5,490 bases of DNA, taken from Chitinophagaceae bacterium. GTDB lineage: Bacteria; Bacteroidota; Bacteroidia; Chitinophagales; Chitinophagaceae. This document shows, piece by piece, positions 1-5,408 of this stretch. The translations under genes were made by a program, and so were the position numbers. The notes beneath the pieces are model-generated. The model was not told where the DNA came from. It searched no databases and saw nothing but the letters and a program-made list of their open reading frames with translations. Position 1 is the first letter of the stretch; the number at the start of each line of letters is the position of its first letter. The DNA lies in NCBI GenBank assembly GCA_947481355.1, contig CANKGM010000157.1, positions 1 through 5,490 on the forward strand. The letters run 5' to 3'.

Positions 1-759
1 GAAAGGATAATCAACATTAAGATGAATCCAAAACAAAGGAGTCTCATTATAAGGATATAATAATTTGTAAAATTCTTCGTAATCCTTTGGGGTCAATTCT
101 GCTGGTTTTTTTACCCATGCAGGGGATGTAGTATTAATCTGTTTGTCTTCAAAAAAGATAGGAACAGGTAAAAACTTACAGAATTTTTCTAGGATATTTT
201 TGATACGAAATGCATCCAAAAACTCTTCACTTTCACTATTGATGTGAAGCGTAATTGACGTACCTCGTTCATTTTTCTCTTTTGGTTGTAGCGCATATTC
301 AGGGCTTCCGTCGCACTCCCAGATTACCGCTTCACTTCCCGCTTTATAAGATAGGGTATGCAAGTCTACTTTTTCACTCACCATAAATCCACTGTAAAAA
401 CCGAGTCCGAAATGCCCTATTATATTGGCTTCATTTTGACCCTTGTATTTTTGCAAAAACTCCTCAGCACTTGAAAAAGCGACTTGATTGATGTATTTGT
501 CTACTTCTTCTCCAGTCATACCAATTCCTCTGTCAGAAATAGTTAGCGTTTTAGCCTCTTTATCCAAAACAATGTCAATTCGCAACTCCCCCAATTCCCC
601 GGTTGCTTCACCGGTGGAAGCATATGTTTTCAATTTTTGGGTAGCGTCGACTGCATTAGCGATCAACTCTCTAAGAAAGATATCATGCTCACTGTATAAG
701 AATTTCTTAATAATGGGGAAAATGTTCTCCGTTTGAACACGGATTTGGCCTTTTTGCAT
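1..759 (-). CDS. htpG: Molecular chaperone HtpG (Hsp90), N-terminal part, cut by window edge
   Basis: This is the bacterial Hsp90, a cytosolic ATP-dependent dimeric chaperone. The frame is open from an ATG at 759-757 to base 1, giving 253 residues of a family usually slightly over 600 long, so the rest of the middle domain and the dimerisation domain lie outside the window. GHKL ATPase motifs are clear: FLRELIANAVDA at residues 28-39 (catalytic Glu31, Mg/ATP Asn35), the DRGIGM box at 76-81 (Asp76), the lid and glycine motif GHFGLGFYS at 115-123, and GTSITL at 166-171. The middle domain begins around residue 225 (DYEEFYK). The start fits the family N-terminus (MQKGQIRVQTENIF). No Shine-Dalgarno precedes it, as is normal in Bacteroidota. 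It is transcribed divergently from rpsF and is probably a separate unit. No frameshift or missing key residue is seen. Identification is by motif recognition and is very secure. Confidence 0.97.
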   Translation of the reverse strand, partial: MQKGQIRVQTENIFPIIKKFLYSEHDIFLRELIANAVDATQKLKTYASTGEATGELGELRIDIVLDKEAKTLTISDRGIGMTGEEVDKYINQVAFSSAEEFLQKYKGQNEANIIGHFGLGFYSGFMVSEKVDLHTLSYKAGSEAVIWECDGSPEYALQPKEKNERGTSITLHINSESEEFLDAFRIKNILEKFCKFLPVPIFFEDKQINTTSPAWVKKPAELTPKDYEEFYKLLYPYNETPLFWIHLNVDYPF

Positions 760-808
760 AAGAATAATTTTCAATAGGAGGTCAAAATGGATGCCATAAG
801 TGATGCGC

Positions 809-821
809 TGACAGGATGACA
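809..821. promoter_or_regulatory. Direct repeat TGACA-N3-TGACA in the htpG/rpsF spacer
   Basis: Two copies of TGACA (TGTCA read on the htpG strand) lie eight bases apart, about 50-60 bases upstream of the htpG start. The position would suit a regulator or RNA polymerase contact for htpG, a gene that is often heat-inducible. I cannot tie it to a named regulator, and a five-base repeat can arise by chance. No good TTG-N19-TAnnTTTG promoter is visible for htpG on the minus strand here. Confidence 0.2.
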
Positions 822-871
822 CAGCTAAAAAGAAAGAATTTCATCATTAAATTAGAAAAAAAGAATATTTC

Positions 872-904
872 TTGGCCTCAAATAGCCTAAAATACTTACC
901 TTCG
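872..904 (+). promoter_or_regulatory. Candidate Bacteroidota-type promoter for rpsF-rpsR-rplI
   Basis: TTG at 872-874 is followed after 22 bases by TACCTTCG at 897-904, which matches the Bacteroidota -7 consensus TAnnTTTG at all but one position. The spacing is at the long end of the published range. Transcription would start near 909-913, giving a leader of about 30 bases before rpsF. No other good match lies between the htpG and rpsF starts. Confidence 0.55.
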
Positions 905-939
905 CACCCCATTATCAAATCAAAAAAAATACAGGGTTT

Positions 940-1296
940 ATGCAAAATTATGAATTGATGGTGATTTTTACCCCTGTTCTGAGTGAAGAGGAATTTAAAG
1001 CAGCTCAGAAGAAATTTGTCGATTTCATCAAATCTAATTCTGGTGAAATTGTACACAGCAACCCCTGGGGGTTGAAATCACTGGCCTACCCCATCCAGAA
1101 GAAGACTACGGGAATCTACTGGGTAGTGGAATATGTAGCGCCATCCGACATGAATGAAAAGCTGAAGATTCAGCTACTGCGTGACGAGCAGGTACTCCGT
1201 CACATTGTTATCAAACTCGATAAGTACGCCGTCGAGTATAACATTAAAAAGAGAAGTGGTGTATCTACCGGAACCGAAAAAGCAGTGGAGGGATAA
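940..1296 (+). CDS. rpsF: 30S ribosomal protein bS6
   Basis: bS6 is a small-subunit platform protein that binds 16S rRNA as a heterodimer with bS18. The 118-residue product has the family layout: first strand YELMVIFTP at residues 4-12, the central strands GLKSLAYPIQKKTTGIYWVV at about 44-63, and LRDEQVLRHIVIKLDKYAV at about 80-98. A short Lys/Gly-rich tail of low conservation follows. The length is close to other bS6 proteins. The ATG at 940 is preceded by GGGTTT with no Shine-Dalgarno. It is the first gene of the rpsF-rpsR-rplI operon, and its stop codon is four bases before the rpsR start, so translation of the two may be coupled. In Flavobacterium ribosomes bS6, bS18 and bS21 together cover the 16S anti-Shine-Dalgarno, which is relevant to the signal at the end of this gene. 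Confidence 0.97.
   Translation: MQNYELMVIFTPVLSEEEFKAAQKKFVDFIKSNSGEIVHSNPWGLKSLAYPIQKKTTGIYWVVEYVAPSDMNEKLKIQLLRDEQVLRHIVIKLDKYAVEYNIKKRSGVSTGTEKAVEG
1287..1293 (+). promoter_or_regulatory. Strong Shine-Dalgarno sequence (GGAGGGA) before rpsR
   Basis: GGAGG at 1287-1291 is fully complementary to the CCUCC core of the 16S anti-Shine-Dalgarno and leaves nine bases before the rpsR ATG, a good spacing. It lies in the last codons of rpsF (Val-Glu-Gly-stop). None of the other starts in this window (htpG, rpsF, rplI, the transpeptidase, the RRM gene, apbE) has such a match. It supports the ATG at 1301 as the true rpsR start. In Bacteroidota, strong SDs before the bS21 or bS18 genes have been proposed to act as autoregulatory elements. 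Confidence 0.75.
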
Positions 1297-1300
1297 TATC

Positions 1301-1567
1301 ATGGCAAAAGCAAATGACATCAAGTACCTTACGGCGATCAAAACCGAAAAGCCCAGAAAAAAATTCTGCCGCTTTAAGAAATATGGTATCCGCTACATCG
1401 ATTACAAAGACGGAGAATTTCTTAAGAAGTTTCTGAACGAACAAGGGAAAATGCTTCCTCGTCGTATCACAGGAAACTCTTTGAAATATCAACGTAAGGT
1501 TTCTGAAGCCATTAAACGTGGACGTCAGATGGCCTTGTTACCTTATGTAACTGATTTGTTGAAGTAG
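1301..1567 (+). CDS. rpsR: 30S ribosomal protein bS18
   Basis: bS18 is a small basic platform protein of the 30S subunit and partner of bS6. The 88-residue product has a Lys-rich N-terminal extension (about 1-20), then KKFCRFKKYGI at 20-30 with the family Cys23, then IDYKD at 33-37. The rRNA-binding helices LPRRITG and LKYQRKVSEAIKRGRQMALLPY follow at about 52-82. It is somewhat longer than the 75-residue E. coli protein because of the N-terminus. The same frame is open upstream to at least 1181, but that part overlaps rpsF and has no bS18 similarity. The start at 1301 is set by homology and by the Shine-Dalgarno at 1287. It follows rpsF by four bases and precedes rplI by an 80-base spacer. 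In Bacteroidota bS18 contributes to hiding the anti-Shine-Dalgarno, so its own SD suggests feedback control. Confidence 0.96.
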   Translation: MAKANDIKYLTAIKTEKPRKKFCRFKKYGIRYIDYKDGEFLKKFLNEQGKMLPRRITGNSLKYQRKVSEAIKRGRQMALLPYVTDLLK

Positions 1568-1572
1568 AACCT

Positions 1573-1600
1573 CTGACCTAATCACCCGTTGGTGAGACAG
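1573..1600 (+). other. Small hairpin in the rpsR-rplI spacer
   Basis: TCACC (1582-1586) and GGTGA (1591-1595) form a five-base-pair stem with a CGTT loop. CTG at 1573-1575 and CAG at 1598-1600 could extend it across an internal loop. No T-run follows, so it is not an intrinsic terminator. It might be an RNA-processing, stability or translational-control element inside the operon, but it could also be incidental. The rest of the 80-base spacer holds no gene and ends in an A-rich stretch just before rplI. Confidence 0.3.
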
Positions 1601-1647
1601 TCTTGAGTAATCAGGATTGGAGTTGGTAAAACTTTTAAAAAAAAATT

Positions 1648-2094
1648 ATGCAAATTATTTTAATTCAAGACGTAAACAATCTTGGCGGTTCAAATGAAGT
1701 AGTAACAGTAAAAAATGGGTATGCCCGTAATTTTCTGATTCCTAAAAAAATGGCTGTTGAGGCTTCCCCTTCAAACTTGAAACAACTTGAAGAGCGTCTT
1801 AAACAATTGAAAAAGAAAGAAGACAAAATGCTTGCAGAAATCAATAAAGTGATTGCTGCATTACAGGATGGCACCTTGAAAATAGGAGCTAAAACTGGAA
1901 CAACGGGTAAAATCTTTGGTAGTGTAACCAATGTTCAGGTTGCTAGAGCAATAAGGGAACAAAAAGGCTACGAGATTGACCGCAGACGTATTCAACTTCT
2001 AGATGAAATAAAAGAACTAGGCACATACAAAGCCAAAGTTGATTTCGGAAACGGAAATGAAACAGAAGTTTCACTTGAAATCGTTTCGGAATAA
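1648..2094 (+). CDS. rplI: 50S ribosomal protein bL9
   Basis: bL9 binds 23S rRNA near the base of the L1 stalk and extends from the 50S subunit on a long helix. The 148-residue product matches the usual length. The N-terminal domain (1 to about 40) carries the signature NGYARNFLIPKKMAVEAS at 23-40. A charged helix rich in Lys and Glu spans about 41-72, and the C-terminal domain (about 76-148) contains GKIFGSVT at 87-94 and a terminal strand EVSLEIV. The ATG at 1648 follows an A-rich tract with no Shine-Dalgarno, as expected in Bacteroidota. It is the third and last gene of the operon and is followed directly by a strong terminator. Nothing unusual is seen. Confidence 0.97.
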   Translation: MQIILIQDVNNLGGSNEVVTVKNGYARNFLIPKKMAVEASPSNLKQLEERLKQLKKKEDKMLAEINKVIAALQDGTLKIGAKTGTTGKIFGSVTNVQVARAIREQKGYEIDRRRIQLLDEIKELGTYKAKVDFGNGNETEVSLEIVSE

Positions 2095-2111
2095 TATAAA
2101 ATAAATTCCAG

Positions 2112-2143
2112 AAAAAAGCCTCCTCACAAGGGAGGCTTTTTTT
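2112..2143 (+). terminator. Intrinsic terminator of the rpsF-rpsR-rplI operon
   Basis: GCCTCC (2118-2123) pairs with GGAGGC (2131-2136), with a T-G closing pair and a CACAA loop. A run of six A at 2112-2117 faces seven T at 2137-2143, extending the stem and giving the U-tract. It starts 18 bases after the rplI stop. The A-tract means it could also work on the opposite strand. Confidence 0.92.
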
Positions 2144-2222
2144 ATAAAATGCCTTTTACTACTAATACCATTTTGATTGATTGAATCAGATAATAATAAA
2201 TCAACAGGTCATACCTTCATGT

Positions 2223-3815
2223 ATGCATCCTGCATTTGCGATATTTTTACTATTTGCCATTCATGCCTGCAACAGCAACCAAAAACCTGAAAGCGGTAGA
2301 TTTGAAATTAAGTCCATCATACTAGCTGACTCTATGCCAAATAGTGAACTTGCAGGCAATTTCAATAATTCAATTAGCAGAGAATTTGATAGCAGTTGGA
2401 TTGAGCGATTTATCGAATTCCACCCATCCTTTAATGATTTAAAAAAAGAACTAATAATCTTTTATTCAAACAGAAGGTTTACTTATGCCTGGCATAAGCA
2501 ACAAGAACTAATTGAACAAACGAATATCCTGCATAATCGAATTATTCAACTAATCGATCATGGCATACCATATCAAGCTCCATATTTAGAAGAATACAAA
2601 AAAATGATGGAGAGCGAATATAACGGAAACATTACCGCAAGAGAATTGATGATTACTTGCCAATACCTATCATACGCAAATAGTGTTCTTGCCGGACTAA
2701 CTGAAAAAGACAGTAAAGCAAATGAATGGTTCATACCAAGAAAAAAAATAAACTATGATACTCTGCTAAAGTCCTTATTACATGGTGAAACAAATGAAAT
2801 AGACAAACAGATGTACCCAGAGTATCTGCAATTACAAGAAAAGCTTAAGGCCTACTCAATTATTGAAAAAAATACACCTTGGGAAAGAATTCCTTTTGAG
2901 AAAAAACCTTTACATATTGGTGACACATCATACACAATTTCATTAGTAAGAAAAAGGCTTTACCTGTTAGGAGATATAGAAAAAGATAATGGCAGTAGTT
3001 TGCTCGATCTAACTCTTTCCGATGGTATAAAAAAATTCCAAGATAGACATGGATTAACTGCTGATGGCATAATTGGACAAAATATTAAAGATGAAATCAA
3101 TATACCCATAGAGGAAAGGATAAAAACAATCATTATCAACATGGAACGTTGCAAATGGTTGCCAAATGAAACCGACCAGGATCATATCATTGTTAACATA
3201 CCAGAATTCACCCTAGAAGCTTTCAAGAAGGATTCTCTTATTTTTCAGTGCAATGTTGTTGTAGGAAAAGAAACAAATAAAACTATGATTTTCAAAGGGG
3301 ATATGAAATATATTGTTTTTAGTCCTTTTTGGAACGTACCAGAGAGTATAATCAAAAAAGAAATTATTCCTGCTATTAAAAAAAATCCGAACTACTTATC
3401 TATAAATAAGATGGAATGGGTAGATGGTCAAATACGACAACTTCCTGGTCCAGAAAATTCATTGGGCTTGGTAAAATTCCTTTTCCCGAATATCTATAAT
3501 ATATATTTACATGATACTCCATCAAAAGGTCTTTTCAAACTAGAGAGAAGAACCTTTAGTCATGGTTGCATCAGAATTTCAGAGCCAATGAAAATGATTA
3601 AATTTTTATTAGACGCCGACCCAACTTGGACTGAAGAAAAAATTGATGAATCTCTTCATGGCGGAAAGGAGAAATATGTTGTACTCAAAAAATCGATTCC
3701 CGTATATATAATTTACCTGACTTCATTCGTAGATCAAAAAGGGCTTTTGAACTTTAGAAGAGATATTTATGAACGAGATAATGGACTGAAAGAGATGATT
3801 TTCGACAAAAAATAG
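2223..3815 (+). CDS. YcbB/LdtD-like L,D-transpeptidase, probable lipoprotein
   Basis: This enzyme of the murein L,D-transpeptidase family (YkuD fold) forms 3-3 cross-links or attaches proteins to peptidoglycan in the periplasm. From the ATG at 2223 it has 530 residues. A short hydrophobic leader ends in IHAC, with Cys16 as a candidate lipidated residue. A scaffold domain spans about 58-190 (SWIERF, FYSNRRFTYAWH), a peptidoglycan-binding domain about 235-293 (KKFQDRHGLTADGIIG), and the YkuD domain about 320-455. His430 and SHGCIR at 446-451 supply the catalytic centre with nucleophile Cys449. The C-terminal segment IPVYIIYLT near 492-500 is typical of YcbB-like proteins. The frame is open upstream to a TTG at 2181 (544 residues), but the ATG places the hydrophobic leader at the N-terminus. 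It is more AT-rich than the ribosomal genes upstream. It stands alone between the rplI terminator and the RRM gene, and I see no strong terminator after it. Confidence 0.92.
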   Translation: MHPAFAIFLLFAIHACNSNQKPESGRFEIKSIILADSMPNSELAGNFNNSISREFDSSWIERFIEFHPSFNDLKKELIIFYSNRRFTYAWHKQQELIEQTNILHNRIIQLIDHGIPYQAPYLEEYKKMMESEYNGNITARELMITCQYLSYANSVLAGLTEKDSKANEWFIPRKKINYDTLLKSLLHGETNEIDKQMYPEYLQLQEKLKAYSIIEKNTPWERIPFEKKPLHIGDTSYTISLVRKRLYLLGDIEKDNGSSLLDLTLSDGIKKFQDRHGLTADGIIGQNIKDEINIPIEERIKTIIINMERCKWLPNETDQDHIIVNIPEFTLEAFKKDSLIFQCNVVVGKETNKTMIFKGDMKYIVFSPFWNVPESIIKKEIIPAIKKNPNYLSINKMEWVDGQIRQLPGPENSLGLVKFLFPNIYNIYLHDTPSKGLFKLERRTFSHGCIRISEPMKMIKFLLDADPTWTEEKIDESLHGGKEKYVVLKKSIPVYIIYLTSFVDQKGLLNFRRDIYERDNGLKEMIFDKK

Positions 3816-3827
3816 AAAAAAGAGAAG

Positions 3828-3857
3828 TTGGTCCTCTATTAATTTCACCTACCTTTA
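3828..3857 (+). promoter_or_regulatory. Candidate promoter for the RRM protein gene
   Basis: TTG at 3828-3830 is followed after exactly 19 bases by TACCTTTA at 3850-3857, seven of eight matches to the Bacteroidota -7 element TAnnTTTG. Transcription would begin near 3862-3866 and give a leader of roughly 70 bases before the ATG at 3936. A second, weaker -7-like site, TATAATTG at 3884-3891, has no TTG at suitable distance. Confidence 0.5.
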
Positions 3858-3868
3858 GATGAAAGCTA

Positions 3869-3900
3869 ATTAAAAGATTAAACTATAATTGCTTTTAATC
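3869..3900 (+). promoter_or_regulatory. Two mutually exclusive AT-rich helices in the RRM gene leader
   Basis: ATTAAAAG (3869-3876) can pair with CTTTTAAT (3892-3899), while GATTAAA (3876-3882) can pair with TTTAATC (3894-3900). Both helices use nearly the same 3' arm, so only one can form at a time. They lie in the predicted 5' leader. Being AT-rich they would be weak and temperature-sensitive, and RRM proteins are cold-regulated in some bacteria. The AT-rich background makes chance pairing quite possible. Confidence 0.25.
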
Positions 3901-3935
3901 ATCCAAAAAAAACATCACAATTTAAAACAAGTTCC

Positions 3936-4220
3936 ATGAACATTTATGTAGGTAATATGAATTTTAATTTTTCCGATCAAGAACTCTCCAATCTTTTTAC
4001 ACCATTCGGAGAAGTTTCATCGGCAAAAATTATTATGGACAGAGAGTCAGGTAGAAGCAAGGGCTTTGGATTTGTCGAAATGCCAAATGAGGAAGATGCA
4101 CTTAAAGCAATTGCTGCTCTACATGAAACAGAATCATCTGGAAGAAAGTTGGTCGTAAATCAAGCAAGACCTCAAGAAAACAGAAGTGGTAATGGATTCG
4201 GATCTAGCAGAAGAAGCTAA
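3936..4220 (+). CDS. Small RRM-domain RNA-binding protein
   Basis: A single RNA recognition motif makes up nearly the whole 94-residue protein. RNP2 is IYVGNM at residues 3-8, and RNP1 is KGFGFVEM at 42-49 with the exposed aromatics Phe44 and Phe46. The last RNP1 position is Met, where Phe or Tyr is more usual. Helix 1 is DQELSNLF (14-21) and helix 2 is NEEDALKAIAAL (51-62). A short Gly/Ser/Arg-rich tail (about 81-94) resembles the tails of cyanobacterial Rbp and Bacteroides Rbp proteins. Such proteins bind single-stranded RNA and act as post-transcriptional regulators; the target here is unknown. It has its own likely promoter and leader and converges on apbE. No Shine-Dalgarno precedes the ATG. 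The family call is very secure, but the specific role cannot be read from the sequence. Confidence 0.95.
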   Translation: MNIYVGNMNFNFSDQELSNLFTPFGEVSSAKIIMDRESGRSKGFGFVEMPNEEDALKAIAALHETESSGRKLVVNQARPQENRSGNGFGSSRRS

Positions 4221-4231
4221 AGAAAAACAGG

Positions 4232-4248
4232 AGTTCATAATCTGAACT
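4232..4248. terminator. Short hairpin, likely part of minus-strand (apbE) termination
   Basis: AGTTCA (4232-4237) and TGAACT (4243-4248) form a perfect six-base-pair stem with a five-base loop. Read on the minus strand it is followed by CCTG and then five T (opposite 4227-4223), which suits termination of apbE transcripts. On the plus strand it lies just after the RRM gene stop and may add to the larger hairpin next to it. Confidence 0.5.
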
Positions 4249-4250
4249 TT

Positions 4251-4292
4251 AAATAGCGTATTGGAAGTCATTGTGCTCCTGATACGCTATTT
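4251..4292. terminator. Shared hairpin between convergent RRM gene and apbE
   Basis: AAATAGCGTAT (4251-4261) is perfectly complementary to ATACGCTATTT (4282-4292), an 11-base-pair stem with a 20-base loop. On the plus strand it ends in four T (4290-4293), which suits termination after the RRM gene 30 bases upstream. The right arm includes the apbE stop codon (4287-4289). The long loop makes it weaker than the rplI terminator as an intrinsic terminator, but it may protect 3' ends of both transcripts. Confidence 0.65.
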
Positions 4293-5312
4293 TAAATAAG
4301 ACTTAAAAAATGCATTTGAAGTATCTGCGATAGTTCCATCTTTTTTTTGATACAAAATAAAAAAACCAACATCTCGGATATTTTTTTGAAATGCAAATGA
4401 CTTTTCAATTCCCATTACCATAAATGCATTATCCAATGCATCTGCTGTGATAGCATCATTTGCAATAACAGAAACGGATATTATTCCATTGTTAACAGGA
4501 TGACCTTGAACAGGGTCGATTATGTGACTAAAATACTGATTGCCAATTTTTTTAAATTTTCTATAGCTCCCTGATGTGGTAATCGCCTTACAAGAAAGGG
4601 CCACTTTTTCTGTCACCATAAATTCATTGTCGTAAGATAGGTTTGGGTTTTCTATACCAATTACCCAGGGTAGATTATTTAAATTAAAACCAGCAGTTCT
4701 AATTTCCCCACCAAGTTCAACAATAAAGTTTGAAAGTCCTTTGTGGAGCATGAATTCAAAGAGTACATCCACTGAATAACCTTGAGCTATTCCATCACAG
4801 TCGATCAGGACGTTTGGCAATAATTTAATCAAGCTATCATTTCGAAAAATTAGTTTATTTGACCCGACGGATAATAAAGCGGAAGTGATTTTTTCTTTGG
4901 AAGGCAATGAATTAGCCTCTTTACCAAATCCCCACAACAACGATAATGGCTTACAGGTGATATCAAATGCCCCTTCAGAAATCCTATATGTCTGAATTGC
5001 ACGAGAGACTACATTAAATAAATGTTGATCAAACTTAATCCCAATAGTACTTTTATTAAATAACGAAATTAAGGAGTGTGGATTATAAAGTGAAAGTGAT
5101 TGATCAATACCATTAAGAATACTATCAATTTCAAACTTTGCAAGAACACTATCGGTAGAAATGTACTTAATAGTATAGGTAGTTCCTTGAGCATTCCCAT
5201 CTAAAACAAATGATTTTTGGGTGTAGACCTCGTTGGAAAGAAATGCTGGTTGACTACTAAAGAAAGCAAGTAGCTGAGTTAGGCAAATGAAAAGAAGAGA
5301 AAAGCAGTTCAT
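4287..5312 (-). CDS. apbE: ApbE-family FAD:protein FMN transferase
   Basis: ApbE proteins transfer FMN from FAD to a Thr in target proteins such as the NqrB, NqrC or RnfG subunits of membrane redox complexes, outside the cytoplasm and using Mg. The 341-residue product starts with a hydrophobic, signal-like segment (about 1-24) without a clear lipobox. Family motifs follow in order: GNAQGTTYTIKY (39-50), SLYNPHSLISLFN (74-86), GAFDIT..PL..LWGFG (114-130), DCDGIAQGYSVD (171-182), VELGGEIRTAG (198-208), ITTSGSYRKF (244-253), SHIIDPVQGHPV (262-273) and ITADALDNAFMVMG (288-301). In the last motif Asp291 is kept, but position +4, normally a metal-binding Thr, is Asn295. The start is the first ATG after the rRNA terminator, and no Shine-Dalgarno is seen. 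No flavinylation target is encoded nearby. The family is certain; catalytic competence is likely but not proven by sequence. Confidence 0.93.
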   Translation of the reverse strand: MNCFSLLFICLTQLLAFFSSQPAFLSNEVYTQKSFVLDGNAQGTTYTIKYISTDSVLAKFEIDSILNGIDQSLSLYNPHSLISLFNKSTIGIKFDQHLFNVVSRAIQTYRISEGAFDITCKPLSLLWGFGKEANSLPSKEKITSALLSVGSNKLIFRNDSLIKLLPNVLIDCDGIAQGYSVDVLFEFMLHKGLSNFIVELGGEIRTAGFNLNNLPWVIGIENPNLSYDNEFMVTEKVALSCKAITTSGSYRKFKKIGNQYFSHIIDPVQGHPVNNGIISVSVIANDAITADALDNAFMVMGIEKSFAFQKNIRDVGFFILYQKKDGTIADTSNAFFKSYLK

Positions 5313-5340
5313 GATTATGAAGGTGGTAGCAGATGAGAGG

Positions 5341-5370
5341 GGAAACTAGTTTAATGTAGTAAAAGAACAA
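5341..5370 (-). promoter_or_regulatory. Candidate apbE promoter overlapping the rRNA terminator tail
   Basis: Read on the minus strand, TTG (5370-5368) is followed after exactly 19 bases by TAGTTTCC (5348-5341), six of eight matches to TAnnTTTG. A start near 5335 would leave about 20 bases of leader before the apbE ATG. The -33 TTG sits at the end of the terminator U-tract of the rRNA operon. Confidence 0.35.
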
Positions 5371-5401
5371 AAAAAAACCCCGATCTAAAAGATCAGGGTT
5401 T
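5369..5401 (-). terminator. Intrinsic terminator of the rRNA operon
   Basis: On the minus strand AACCCTGATCT pairs with AGATCGGGGTT across a three-base loop (plus-strand arms 5390-5400 and 5376-5386). The stem has 11 pairs with one G-T, followed by a T-run matching nine A at 5369-5377. It lies about ten bases after the 5S rRNA 3' end and separates the rRNA operon from apbE. Confidence 0.92.
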
Positions 5402-5408
5402 AATAAAT

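Noticed and set aside
488..736. Plus-strand open frame of 82 codons
   Set aside because: It is antisense to the well-conserved N-terminal ATPase domain of htpG and its translation resembles no known protein.
776..890. Perfect AGGAGG at 776-781 followed by two tiny overlapping plus-strand frames (10 codons from 787, 24 codons from 816)
   Set aside because: No promoter is visible upstream, since that DNA is the 5' end of htpG on the other strand. The peptides resemble nothing I know, and SDs are seldom used in this phylum. Probably chance.
905..939. Possible bS6:bS18 autoregulatory mRNA leader motif upstream of rpsF
   Set aside because: The leader from the predicted start is only about 30 bases and I see no hairpin with the CCG bulge described for that motif.
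847..1056. Minus-strand frame opposite rpsF, and similar minus-strand frames opposite rpsR (1265-1492), rplI (1665-1931) and the transpeptidase (2960-3154)
   Set aside because: All are shadows of strongly supported genes, without family motifs or initiation signals.
1181..1300. Upstream extension of the rpsR frame
   Set aside because: It overlaps rpsF in another frame and has no bS18 similarity. The SD and family alignment fix the start at 1301.
3820..3838. Possible terminator after the transpeptidase (AGAG...CTCT)
   Set aside because: Only four base pairs, no GC-rich core and no T-run.
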